Assembly: GCA_963828855.1 (NCBI GenBank)
Contig: CAWHGB010000001.1
Coordinates: 123,637-187,636 of the forward strand
Direction of reading: 5' to 3'
Origin: CAVVEQ01 sp963828855
GTDB taxonomy: Bacteria > Chloroflexota > Anaerolineae > Anaerolineales > Anaerolineaceae
Length of the DNA: 64,000 nt
Part shown: positions 1 to 8,539 of the stretch, piece after piece
Position numbering within the stretch: the first letter of the stretch is position 1
Layout of the letters: each line of letters opens with the position of its first letter
Notes under the pieces: model-generated
Database searches by the model: none
What the model was told of the DNA's origin: nothing
The model's input: the letters and a program-made list of their open reading frames with translations, nothing else
Translations under genes and position numbers: made by a program

Positions 1-2
1 TC

Positions 3-413
3 GCCCAGGCGCTGGCGGGTGTGCGTGCCAATGAGGCCCGCTATTTTATGAACAAATACCAGCATACCTTCACCGTCGTGCCCGCCGCTGAGAGCCAGAA
101 AATCCTTGCCTACGTCAACCGGGTTTTAAAGCAGGAACGCAGCATCGAGTTCGCCGCCCGCCCCCTGGAGACATCGCATTTCCAGGTGGAAAATATCCGC
201 TGGACCTACGTCTTTTATGAGGACGGTCTTTCGATCAACGTCCTCTATAACCTCGACGACCCCAAAAAGCGCGCGGTGGGTTTCAAGCTCTGTGAGGGGA
301 TGGAGGTGCCCGCCGAACTGGGTAAGTTCAAGTTCGCCCGGCAAAAGTCAAAACTGGCGGGAACCATCCGCGGTTCCTTTTTCGTGGTCAAAGGCGAGTA
401 CGAGATCGCTTAG
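3..413 (+). CDS. 3' part of an unrecognised protein
   Basis: The frame is open from the first bases of the window to the TAG at 411-413, so the true start lies upstream; the GTG at 21 is unlikely to be the start because the frame continues through it. About 136 residues are visible. They are mixed alpha/beta-looking and aromatic-rich, with no membrane segment and no motif I recognise. No function is proposed. A hairpin element and the convergent beta-glucosidase follow. Confidence 0.5.
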   Translation, partial: AQALAGVRANEARYFMNKYQHTFTVVPAAESQKILAYVNRVLKQERSIEFAARPLETSHFQVENIRWTYVFYEDGLSINVLYNLDDPKKRAVGFKLCEGMEVPAELGKFKFARQKSKLAGTIRGSFFVVKGEYEIA

Positions 414-524
414 CGCACACGGGGGTTTACATCCCTATCCAGGGCTATTTGTCTTCGACGCAGCCTGATTAGTTCCCGGCTGGTACTGGTTGTACCCCCA
501 ACATCAACCTTCGGCAATCAAACG

Positions 525-552
525 GTAGGGGCGGACGACTGTCCGCCCCTAC
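525..552. repeat. Perfect intergenic palindrome (12-bp arms)
   Basis: GTAGGGGCGGAC and GTCCGCCCCTAC flank a GACT loop. It lies between two convergent genes and has no T-run. Its GTAGGG...CCCTAC ends resemble those of the larger inverted repeat at 3466-3551, which suggests a dispersed intergenic element rather than a dedicated terminator. Confidence 0.6.
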
Positions 553-587
553 AAGATACGATGTCATTGGGGGCAGGGAGGGGTTGT

Positions 588-1946
588 TTACTTCCCCAGT
601 GAATCGCCGTTCGAGGCGATCACCCCGGTGTACCAGTCGAAGGAATCCTTGGGGGTGCGCTTTCCGGTCGGAATATCCACATATATCAGACCCAAAGCGC
701 TGGCGGTAACCCTCCGCCCACTCGAAGTTATCCATCAGCGTCCAGTGGAAGTAGCCGCGCACGTCCACGCCATCATCAATCGCCCGACGCACCTGCTTGA
801 GGTAGCGGCTGGTGTAATCGATACGCTGCGGGTCGTGCACCTTTCCATCCTCGTGGACCCAGTCCATGCCGCCCAGTGCCATTCTCGGTGATGTACATCG
901 GCACCTTGTAGCGTTCATAGAGGAATTTGCGCGGTCCAGTAGAGCGCCTCGGGGGTCACCTGCCAGTGGAACATGGTGTGCGGGCTGCCGGGTGGGAAAG
1001 GCGCTTCCTCGGGGAGCTCCGCGCCCATGCGGATGCGGGTGGCGAAATAGGTGTTGAAGCCGTAAAAATCGAGCTTCTGATGGATGATATCCATATCCGC
1101 CGATGGCACCGCGGGCATGGCCGTGCCAAATACCCTCAGCCCGTCCTCGGGGTAGGCGCCGAAGAACATCGGGTCCGAAAACCAGGTGTTGCTCCACAGC
1201 GTCTTTTCGAAGCAGGCCAGCGTCACCATGCGGGCAGCCTCGATATCGGCGGGGGTTTCGGTAGCGGGGATGAAAGATCCTCCCACCGGGGCATAGCCGA
1301 CCAGCGCAGCGGTTTTGGCACGCTCGCGGATGACCCGCACCGCCCGCCCGTGCGCCAGCAGGACGTTATGCGCTGCACGCAGCGCCTCCGGCCAATCCAG
1401 CTGCAGCCCCGGGGCGTGGGTGCCATCCACCATGCCCATCTGCAAAAAGACCTGCGGCTCGTTGATGGTGAACCAGTGGCTCACCCGGTCGGAGAGCCGG
1501 TCCACCACGATCTTGGCGTAATCCTCGAACCAGAGCGGCGAGGAGGGGTTCAGCCAGCCACCACGCAGGAAGAGCCCATAGGGCAGGTCCCAGTGATAGA
1601 GGGTCACCCAGGGGGTGATGCCGGCAGCCAGGAGTTCATCGATCAGCGCGCTGTAAAAGGCCAGGCCTTCTTCGTTGATCCGCCCGGTTCCCTCGGGCAG
1701 GATGCGGCTCCACGAGATGGAAAGCCGGTAAGCCCTGAGCCCCAGCTTCTTCATCAGCGCCACGTCCTCCTTATAGCGGTGGTAGTGGTCGCAGGCAATC
1801 TCGCCGCTATCGCCGTGATAGACCCTGCCCGGCATGCGGCAGAACATATCCCAGACGCTCTCCCCGCGCCCGCCCTGCGCGGCAGCGCCTTCGATCTGGT
1901 ACGAGGCGGTGGCAGCGCCCCAGGCGAAATCTTTTGGAAATGGCAT
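588..1946 (-). CDS. GH1 beta-glucosidase, interrupted by three apparent frameshifts
   Basis: Glycoside hydrolase family 1 (retaining beta-glucosidase/beta-galactosidase type), cytoplasmic, no signal peptide. The start at 1946 (MPFPKDFAWGAATASYQIEG) has an AGGAG box 5-6 bases upstream, so the longer 1994 start is rejected. The acid/base motif TINEP and the nucleophile motif YITENG are both present, as is the family C-terminal stretch YFHWTLMDNFEWAEGY. The reading frame has to change near 924, near 883 (just after ITENG) and near 668; the last frame then runs to a TAA at 588-590 and ends in a typical DSFDWY-type tail. Every conserved block is intact, so sequence error is more likely than decay. 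The substrate cannot be read from the sequence. Confidence 0.85.
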
Positions 1947-1981
1947 GGTGACTCCTATTTTAAATGAATGGGGTGTGCGGG

Positions 1982-3424
1982 TCAGCTGACCCACTTCTTG
2001 AAACGCGCGGTGTTATCGCCCTCATCGGGCGGCTCCGGCGTTGGCTTTTTGATCTGGGCGGTGTTATCCATCTGCTCCGCGGGTGGAATTTCCACGGGGG
2101 CAGTGGGCTGGGGGGATGCAGGTTGGGCAGCAGCGGGAGCAACGTTCTCGATGGGGGATTTGAAGGGTGGCGCTTTTTCCTGCTCGCTTGGCGTATTTAT
2201 CGATCACCCGCAGCACGCGGTCGCCATCCTTGAAGACGTCGATTAGGTTGCCATCCAACTGGCAGGAACGCCAGACAGAGGATCGCTCCAGGGCGTGGAT
2301 CTCGGCCTGCACGATGACCATGATCCACACGTCCTGCAGCAGCCAGAGGTTATTCAGGTTGATGCGGCTGGGGTTGCCATCCACGTTCTGGATTGGCTGG
2401 GCGGCGTTCAGCAGGAAGAGCAGCCGGCTGCAGATGTAGCCCTCCAGGCGCTCGTTGTTCTTGCCCACCCGCAGGGAGGCCTGCAATTGCTCGGCGGTCT
2501 CCACGCTGGGAACGGTGAAAACGTGGATCTTGAAGGGATGCCCGATGCTGGCCAGCTCGGGCAGCTCCACCAGGTGACGGTCGTCGGTGGAGAGCGGGCG
2601 CACGACCACCGGGGCAAGCCCCGCGGCGGGGGCAGCCGTCTGCGGAGGAACCGCGGGCGGGGGAAGCGGGGTATCCGTCCAGCCAGGGATGGCCGCGGCG
2701 GCAGCCACAGGCGGGGCAGCGGGCTCGGGAGCTTTTTTCACCCGCTCATAGACCACGCGGCGGCGGCGGTTCCAGCAGGAATTTGGCCACCAGCCGTGAG
2801 CCGATGGTTACCTTGTCCTTTTCGGTGATCTCGGAGGTGAACATCCACCAGCTGGCGATGAGCGCGAAGAGGGTGGTGATGATGGCGATGGTCTGGTATT
2901 GGGAGCCGGGCGGGGTGTTGAGGATCCAGATTGTGGAGGGGACAGCCACCGCGAAGATGCCGATGGCGATCAGGCGTTTTTTATCGTGGGCGGCCAGTTC
3001 CACGCAGCGGTCGCAGATGAAGTGCGCGCGCGTCTTTTTTACCCCGTTCACAGTCGCCGTCAGCCTGGTAGACCTGCCCGTCGCGGTCGATGCCGTCGCA
3101 CATCAGGCAGATATCGCCAAAGCTGGATTCGCGCTTCTCTCGCGGGTAGAGGTTATAGAAGGTGGCGAACCAGCCGCGCCGGAAATAGAGGAACGGCCAG
3201 AAAAGCGGCAGGAGGAAGGGCAGAACGAGCAGCCAGGATTGCAGGGAAGAGGCGGAAAATGTGGTGAACGGATGCAGGTTGAGCTTGTTGAGGATGACCG
3301 CGTAGATCCCGCCCCAGATGAGGAACGCCCCGATGGAGGAGACCACGCCGAAGATGACCCAGTCCCGCCGGCGGGCATCGGTACGTATCGTCTTTTGGGT
3401 GGATTTTCGCTTTTTTTCCGCCAT
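1982..3424 (-). CDS. Membrane protein with paired CxxC motifs and Pro-rich tail, frameshifted
   Basis: Not a family I recognise. Three overlapping minus-strand frames read as one protein of about 480 residues. It has a Lys/Arg-rich N-terminus, two membrane helices near residues 25-75, two CxxC pairs (CLMC and CDRC) about 30 residues apart that could bind one zinc, two more membrane helices, an Ala/Pro-rich linker, a folded domain, and an acidic Pro-rich tail ending FKKWVS at the TGA at 1982-1984. The frame changes fall at an A6 run near 3040, at a CCG repeat near 2765 and near 2195. It lies directly upstream of the beta-glucosidase on the same strand, with 35 bases between them. Confidence 0.55.
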
Positions 3425-3440
3425 CAGGAAGGATTATAGC
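3425..3440 (-). promoter_or_regulatory. Extended -10 box placed for a leaderless transcript
   Basis: On the minus strand TGCTATAAT ends 8 bases before the ATG at 3424, so transcription would begin at or next to the start codon. No Shine-Dalgarno sequence fits in that space. The same layout recurs at 21236 and, more loosely, at 5194. Confidence 0.45.
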
Positions 3441-3465
3441 ACGGGCTGGCAGCGGGGCTTTTAAG

Positions 3466-3551
3466 GCGTAGGGCGAGTACCGGTTGTGTACCCGCCATTG
3501 GGTATTTTCGTTTCAAAATGCATCCGGCGGGAATGTGCTCCCGCCCTACGC
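3466..3551. repeat. Long imperfect inverted repeat
   Basis: GCGTAGGGC at 3466-3474 pairs with GCCCTACGC at 3543-3551, and inner segments (GTACCCGCC and GGCGGGAATG regions) also partly pair. It sits in the gap between the membrane protein at 3424 and the Hsp20 genes. The arms share the GTAGGG/CCCTAC ends of the palindrome at 525-552. Confidence 0.5.
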
Positions 3552-3661
3552 AATCTGACAGGCGCATTTTTTATATTCCTCTTATGTACCGTTTACGAAT
3601 TTCTTATAAATATTTCCTAAAATCCGGGTTGAAAACCAAATCATTCAACAGGAGGTTGAAG

Positions 3662-4096
3662 ATGTACGCTAGATTCCCACTTACTTCTAATTGGGACGAG
3701 ATGGACCGTCTGCAGCGGGAAATGAACCGACTGTTCGACGAGGTCTATCCCTCCCGCCGTACCGTGGGCGGATACCCCGCGGTAAATCTCTGGGTGGGGG
3801 AGAATGAGCAGGTTGTCACCGCCGAGCTCCCCGGGATAAACCTGGACGACCTGGAGATCAACGTGCTTGGGGCTAGCCTGACCATTTCGGGCGAACGCTC
3901 CGCCGATGATCTGCCGGAGGAAGCTGAAATTCACCGTCAGGAACGCCTGTTCGGGAGGTTCAGCCGGACGATCGAGCTGCCCTACCCGGTGGAACCAGGA
4001 AAGGTGGAAGCCAAACTCGAAAAGGGACTGCTCACCATCCGCCTGCCCCGGGCGGAAGCCGATAAACCCAAGAAGATCAAGGTCAAAACAAATTAA
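3662..4096 (+). CDS. Hsp20/alpha-crystallin small heat-shock protein (1 of 3)
   Basis: ATP-independent holdase chaperone of 144 residues. The start at 3662 is chosen for the AGGAGG box just upstream; the upstream extension of the open frame is non-coding. The N-terminal DRLQREMNRLFDE segment is typical of bacterial Hsp20, followed by the alpha-crystallin domain (about 40-135) with AELPGI, the FGRFSRTIELP strand and the GLLTIRLP motif (G-x-L form of the I/V-x-I/V contact region). First gene of a three-gene run with 10- and 21-base gaps, so almost certainly one operon. Confidence 0.93.
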   Translation: MYARFPLTSNWDEMDRLQREMNRLFDEVYPSRRTVGGYPAVNLWVGENEQVVTAELPGINLDDLEINVLGASLTISGERSADDLPEEAEIHRQERLFGRFSRTIELPYPVEPGKVEAKLEKGLLTIRLPRAEADKPKKIKVKTN

Positions 4097-4106
4097 GGAG
4101 GTTGCC

Positions 4107-4511
4107 ATGGAAAAGGACACAACCCTCGATACCCGTAAACAGGAAACAACCCTGGCTGAAGGCGAACGCACCCGTGCCAGCCGCGCCTACCTACCGCGCA
4201 CAGATATTTATGAAACCGGTGAAGAGATACTCCTCACCGCGGATATCCCCGGCGCTGATGAAAGCCGGGTGGATATTACCCTCGAAAAGAACATACTCAC
4301 CATCAACGCCCAGGTGGATACAGGCAGGTTTGAGAACCACCGCCTAGCCTACCAGGAATACGGCCTGGGTGACTTCCAGCGAAGCTTCGTGCTGAGCGGG
4401 GAGATCGATCGCGATAAGATTGAAGCGGTCGTACGGAATGGCGTGCTCACCCTGCACCTGCCAAAATCACCGGCTGCCCGCTCGCGCAAGATCGCGGTGA
4501 AAGCTGGGTAA
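4107..4511 (+). CDS. Hsp20/alpha-crystallin small heat-shock protein (2 of 3)
   Basis: 134 residues. The ATG at 4107 is preceded by AAGGAGG. The alpha-crystallin domain spans about residues 35-130 with the ADIPGA strand, a shortened middle loop and the GVLTLHLPK motif. The N-terminal arm (MEKDTTLDTRKQETT) lacks the DxLFDE helix of its two neighbours, so this paralogue probably contributes differently to mixed oligomers. That last point is inference. Confidence 0.92.
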   Translation: MEKDTTLDTRKQETTLAEGERTRASRAYLPRTDIYETGEEILLTADIPGADESRVDITLEKNILTINAQVDTGRFENHRLAYQEYGLGDFQRSFVLSGEIDRDKIEAVVRNGVLTLHLPKSPAARSRKIAVKAG

Positions 4512-4532
4512 TTATTAGAAAAGGAGGCTGAA

Positions 4533-5027
4533 ATGGCTGAAAGAAGTATCGTTACCAGGAAACCCTCCGCCATCGAAAACCGCGGCGTGGAAAGCGATCC
4601 CTTCCTTGCCATGCAGCGGCGCATGAACAGACTATTCGACGAATTCATGGGCACCTCCGGCAGCCTGCTCCCCGATGAGGAAATGGGGGCATCCTTCACC
4701 CCGCGCGTGGACATGGAGGAGGATGAAAAGGAGATCCGCGTCACCGCCGAGCTGCCCGGGATGGATACCAAGGACATTGACATCTCCATCCACCGGGATG
4801 TGCTCACCCTGCGCGGGGAGAAGAGCTCGGAGCATGAGGAGAAGAAGGGACGGTACCACCGCATCGAGCGCTCGTATGGATCCTTCGAGCGCCAGATCCC
4901 CCTGGGGGTGGCGGTAAATGCCGATAAGGTGGCAGCGGAATACAAGAACGGCGTGCTCACCATCACCCTGCCAAAGCCGGCCGGGGAGGTGGCGAAGACC
5001 CGCAGGATCGAAGTGAAGAGTGCCTGA
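4533..5027 (+). CDS. Hsp20/alpha-crystallin small heat-shock protein (3 of 3)
   Basis: 164 residues. The start at 4533 has an AAGGAGG box 8 bases upstream. It carries the MQRRMNRLFDEFM helix, then the alpha-crystallin domain from about residue 60 with AELPGM, the YGSFERQIPL strand and GVLTITLPK. It is the longest of the three and closest in architecture to the first. A strong intrinsic terminator follows its stop. Confidence 0.93.
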   Translation: MAERSIVTRKPSAIENRGVESDPFLAMQRRMNRLFDEFMGTSGSLLPDEEMGASFTPRVDMEEDEKEIRVTAELPGMDTKDIDISIHRDVLTLRGEKSSEHEEKKGRYHRIERSYGSFERQIPLGVAVNADKVAAEYKNGVLTITLPKPAGEVAKTRRIEVKSA

Positions 5028-5040
5028 GCGCGAAACGCAA

Positions 5041-5073
5041 CCAGGGCGGCTGATCAGCCGCCCTGGTTTTTTT
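5041..5073 (+). terminator. Intrinsic terminator of the Hsp20 operon
   Basis: A perfect 26-base palindrome (CCAGGGCGGCTGA and its complement) is followed directly by seven T residues, 13 bases after the last Hsp20 stop codon. Confidence 0.93.
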
Positions 5074-5096
5074 ATGAACTTATGGGTGGGGGTTTG

Positions 5097-5125
5097 AGGT
5101 CGTGGACCGGTTTCGTCCCCGACCT
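5097..5125. repeat. Imperfect intergenic palindrome
   Basis: AGGTCGTGGAC at 5097-5107 pairs with GTCCCCGACCT at 5115-5125 with one mismatch and a short loop. It is similar in size and position to the palindrome at 525-552 and has no T-run. Confidence 0.4.
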
Positions 5126-5178
5126 ACGACTTCCCTCCGTTAAAAAAACCCGGGCGTCCAAACTGGCTCGTTTCTCTG

Positions 5179-5184
5179 TATAAT
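5179..5184 (+). promoter_or_regulatory. TATAAT -10 box close to the lipoprotein start
   Basis: TGTATAAT ends 9 bases before the ATG at 5194 and no ribosome binding site is visible, which fits a leaderless or near-leaderless mRNA. Confidence 0.4.
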
Positions 5185-5193
5185 ATTCCCGTC

Positions 5194-5724
5194 ATGATCC
5201 GCACCTCCTTGGCCGGCTTGCTCCTCGCCCTCCTCACCCTCTCCGCCTGCACCCCCTCGGCTGGAATCCTGGAGCCCACCCTTGGGCCGCCGCCCACCCT
5301 GGCGCCGCTCACCCCCTATGGCGAGCTCTCCTCCCTCCCCGGAGGCACCTTCACCCTAGTCCCCCCCGGCGGGAACGGCGTCAACCTCAACATCACCGCC
5401 TGCAAGGGCTTCAAGCCCGGCGAGCCGCTCAACCTGGTGGCCGAGAACACCCCCAACAAGCTCGACCCCGGCCGCATCGAGGTGCAGATCACTGGCGTGC
5501 AGCAATCCACCGGGGAGCCCGATCACCTCTACCTGGCCATCATCATGGGCGCCACCGATAAATGGACCTTCATGGGCGCGATCACCGACGCCCCCATCTT
5601 CCTGGATGGGAATGGCTCGGGCATCTTCAACAATGTCGATATCCCCGATACGCACATCATCACCTACGATTTCGAGCCCTTCCCCACCGTGCCCTTCAGC
5701 GGCGGCTGGACCTGCACGCCCTAG
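5194..5724 (+). CDS. Secreted lipoprotein of unknown function
   Basis: 176 residues with a type II signal peptide: charged start, leucine-rich core and lipobox LSAC with the lipidated Cys near residue 19. A short Pro/Thr-rich linker (PTLGPPPTLAPLTP) leads to a single soluble domain of about 130 residues containing many Asp/Gly turns and ending in Trp-Thr-Cys-Thr-Pro. Two further Cys (one after the linker, one at the C-terminus) could form a disulfide. I do not recognise the domain. Confidence 0.8.
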   Translation: MIRTSLAGLLLALLTLSACTPSAGILEPTLGPPPTLAPLTPYGELSSLPGGTFTLVPPGGNGVNLNITACKGFKPGEPLNLVAENTPNKLDPGRIEVQITGVQQSTGEPDHLYLAIIMGATDKWTFMGAITDAPIFLDGNGSGIFNNVDIPDTHIITYDFEPFPTVPFSGGWTCTP

Positions 5725-5794
5725 TCCCGCCCTTCTTCCCCCCTCCTCTTCCCCTGTATAATTGGTTTTCTACGAAATCTTAGCGGAGGCTGCC

Positions 5795-6448
5795 TTGCCA
5801 AACCCCATTTTCTCTCAAATGAAGCAATCCATCATCGATGGCGACGTGGATGCCGCCGAGGAGCTAGCCCGCCGTGCGCTCGAGGAGGGCATTGACCCCC
5901 TCGAGGCGGTCAACCTGGGCTTCCTGCCCGGCATGCAGCAGGTGGGTGTCGATTTCGGCGCGAAGATCCTCTTCCTGCCGGATGTGGTCATCGCCGCCGA
6001 AGCCATGAAGAAAGCCACCGCCATCCTGGAGCCGGAAATGGCCCGCCGTGGCTCGGAGCGAACGGTTGCCGGGCGGGTGGTGCTGGGCACGGTCAAGGGC
6101 GATATCCACGAGATCGGCAAGAGCCTGGTCGGTACCCTGCTTTCCGCCAACGGTTTCGAGGTCTACGACCTGGGCGTGGATGTGCCCTTCGCGAAGTTCG
6201 CCGAAAAAGCCCGCGAGGTCAACGCCGATATCGTTGGGGTTAGCGCACTGCTCACCACCACCATGATAGGCCAACAGAGCGTGATCGAAGCCCTGGATGA
6301 CCAGGGGCTGCGCCCGCGGGTAAAGGTGATGGTCGGCGGCGCCCCGGTCACCCGCGAGTGGGCGGAAAAGATCGGCGCGGATGGCTACAGCGGCGACGCC
6401 CTGGCCGCGGTGGCGCTGGCCAAATCCCTGGTATCTGAAAAGGCGTAG
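5795..6448 (+). CDS. Methyltransferase corrinoid protein (MtbC/MttC-like)
   Basis: Carries a methyl group on cobalamin between a substrate methyltransferase and an acceptor methyltransferase. About 217 residues: an N-terminal helical cap domain (ELARRALEEG...LGFLPGMQQVG) and a C-terminal Rossmann B12 domain with the lower-axial-ligand motif GDIHEIGKSL (D-x-H-x-x-G) and the VGVSALLTTTM and GGAPV blocks. The TTG at 5795 is chosen because GGAGG lies 5 bases upstream; the ATG at 5820 is an alternative. No methyltransferase is adjacent, but two MttB-family genes lie 5 kb downstream and are plausible partners (inference). Confidence 0.9.
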   Translation: MPNPIFSQMKQSIIDGDVDAAEELARRALEEGIDPLEAVNLGFLPGMQQVGVDFGAKILFLPDVVIAAEAMKKATAILEPEMARRGSERTVAGRVVLGTVKGDIHEIGKSLVGTLLSANGFEVYDLGVDVPFAKFAEKAREVNADIVGVSALLTTTMIGQQSVIEALDDQGLRPRVKVMVGGAPVTREWAEKIGADGYSGDALAAVALAKSLVSEKA

Positions 6449-6450
6449 GG

Positions 6451-8524
6451 TTGTCCGTTCACAACGGGAATCGGTTTAAAACCATCGCTGGGTGGCTGGC
6501 CATTCCGGGTCTGCTGCTGTTTGTTGCCTTCCTTGCCTACGGGCTCAATATCAGAAGGCTGGGCTTTTTTTGGGACGACTGGTGGTTCCTGTGGATCGCC
6601 AAATCCGCGGGGCCGGAGGGGTTGGCGCGATACTTTTCCACCAACCGCCCGTTTTACGGGCAGATCGTGGCCCTCACCACCTCGCTCCTGGGCACCTCCG
6701 CATGGCAGTGGCAGCTCTTCGGCATCTTCTGGCGCTGGCTGAGCGCAGTCGCCCTCTGGATGCTGCTGACCTCCCTCTTCCCGCAGAACAAGCGCTTTGC
6801 CGCCTGGGCCGCGCTCTTCTTCCTGGTCTTTCCCGGCTTCTATATGCAGTTCACCGCCATCAACTTCGGGCACTTCTTCCTGGTCTTTTCCTGTATGCTC
6901 ATTTCCTGGGTGCTCTCGGTTTGCGCCCAGCGGGAGGGGAAACTATCCTGGCTTTACACCATCCCCGCACTGCTGCTCAGCCTGGTGAATCTGCTGGCGA
7001 TGGAATACTTCTTTGTGCTCGAGCTGCTGCGGGTGGGGCTGCATGCCCTGGCGCTGCAGGATCGATATCCCGGCCGCAAGGAATTGGCAAAACGCACCGC
7101 GCTCGCCACTGCTCCCTACTGGATCCTGTTCGTGCTGGTGGTGCTCTGGCGCATGGTGTTCTTCCAATTCCAGAATACCAACTACGAGTACACCCTTCTC
7201 GCCGCGATCAAATCCGCGCCCCTTGCTGCGCTTTGGGGATTGATCTCCTCCATCCTGGCGGACCTGTGGACCGCCACCGGGCTAAGCTGGGCGCAGATCT
7301 CTGCGCTCCCGGCGCAAGCCCCCGGCTGGCAGCGGATCATGCTCTATCTCGGCGCGCTGGTGGCCGCCACCGCGGGCATGGTCTTCCTCTTCCTGCATCT
7401 ATCCCGCCGAAAGGAACCCTCGGAACTGGGCGGATCCACCAGACGAGACGCGTTGCAGCTAACCGGGTTGGGTTTGGCCGCCCTGCTGCTGGCGGGTTGG
7501 CCATTCTGGCTGATCCAGGTGCCGGTGGTCTTCGATTACCCCTACGACCGCTTCCTGATCCCCTTCATGCTCGGTTCCTCCCTGCTGCTTGCCGGGCTGA
7601 TCGCACTCCTGGCTGCCTGGCTGAAGAAGGCAGCCTGGCTGCCCTCGCTGCTTGTGGCGCTGATCGTGGCGTTCAGCGTGGGGCGCCAATACCAGAATCA
7701 GCTCAGCTACCGCCAGGATTGGAATGACCAGCAGCGCTTCTTTCAGCAGCTCACCGCACGCATCCCCGCCCTCGCCCCCGGGACCATGCTGCTTTCGAAT
7801 GAGCTTTTCCTAAAATACGAAAGCGATAACTCGCTCAACGCCCCGCTGAACTGGATCTACGACCCCGCCTACCGCGGGGGGGATCTCCAATACGCCTACG
7901 AGTATCCCACCCTCCGCCTTGGAGAGGAGCTTCCAGGGCTGGCTCCCGGCACGCAGTTCCGCCATGATTTTCTCGCCGCCGCGTTTCCCGGCAGCACCGA
8001 CCGCGCCCTGGGCTTCTATTACCAGGTCAACCGCTGCCTGCGCGTGCTCGACCCCGCAGATCGACAGCTCAAATCCCAACCTGGATGCCCTCCAGCAGCA
8101 GACCGCCGCGATCTCTGATTCAAGCCTGATCCTGACAGAGGGCTCACCCGTCCTGCCGGATGGCATTTTCACCTTCCGGGATGACGGTGGCTGGTGCTCG
8201 TACTTCGAGAGGATCGACCTCGCCCGGCAGAAGGGCGATTGGCACGAGGCTGCCCGGCTTTCAGGAGAAGCCCTGGAGAAAGGGCTGGTCTCGAACCAGG
8301 TCGGGGAACGGCTGCCCCTGATCGAAGCCTTTGCTCACTCAGGAGATTGGCAGAACGCGATCGCTCTCAGCACCGAAGGGCTGGACCCGCTCAATCAAAA
8401 CGAGCTGCCGCTCTGCCTACTCTGGAAGCGCATCGCCCGGGAAGTTCCTGGCAGTGCGGAAAAAACCACCGCGCTGGAAAAGATTAGTGCCGGCCTGGGC
8501 TGCTCCTTTAAATCCATTCCGTGA
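6451..8524 (+). CDS. Polytopic membrane protein, one frameshift near 8062
   Basis: About 690 residues once the frame change near 8062 is bridged. The TTG start follows the corrinoid gene stop by two bases. The first 420 residues hold roughly 10-12 hydrophobic helices, with FFWDDWWF after the first helix, an Asp-Asp placement reminiscent of GT-C type lipid-linked glycosyltransferases. The C-terminal 250 residues are soluble and end in a helical stretch with TPR-like spacing. Glycosyltransferase activity is only a suggestion. Translational coupling to the corrinoid gene is possible, but no functional link is evident. Confidence 0.6.
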
Positions 8525-8539
8525 TTTCAACGCTCCTGG

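Noticed and set aside
588..1946. GH1 gene as a true pseudogene
   Set aside because: All catalytic and family blocks are conserved across the three frame changes and many unrelated genes show the same pattern, so sequence error is more likely.
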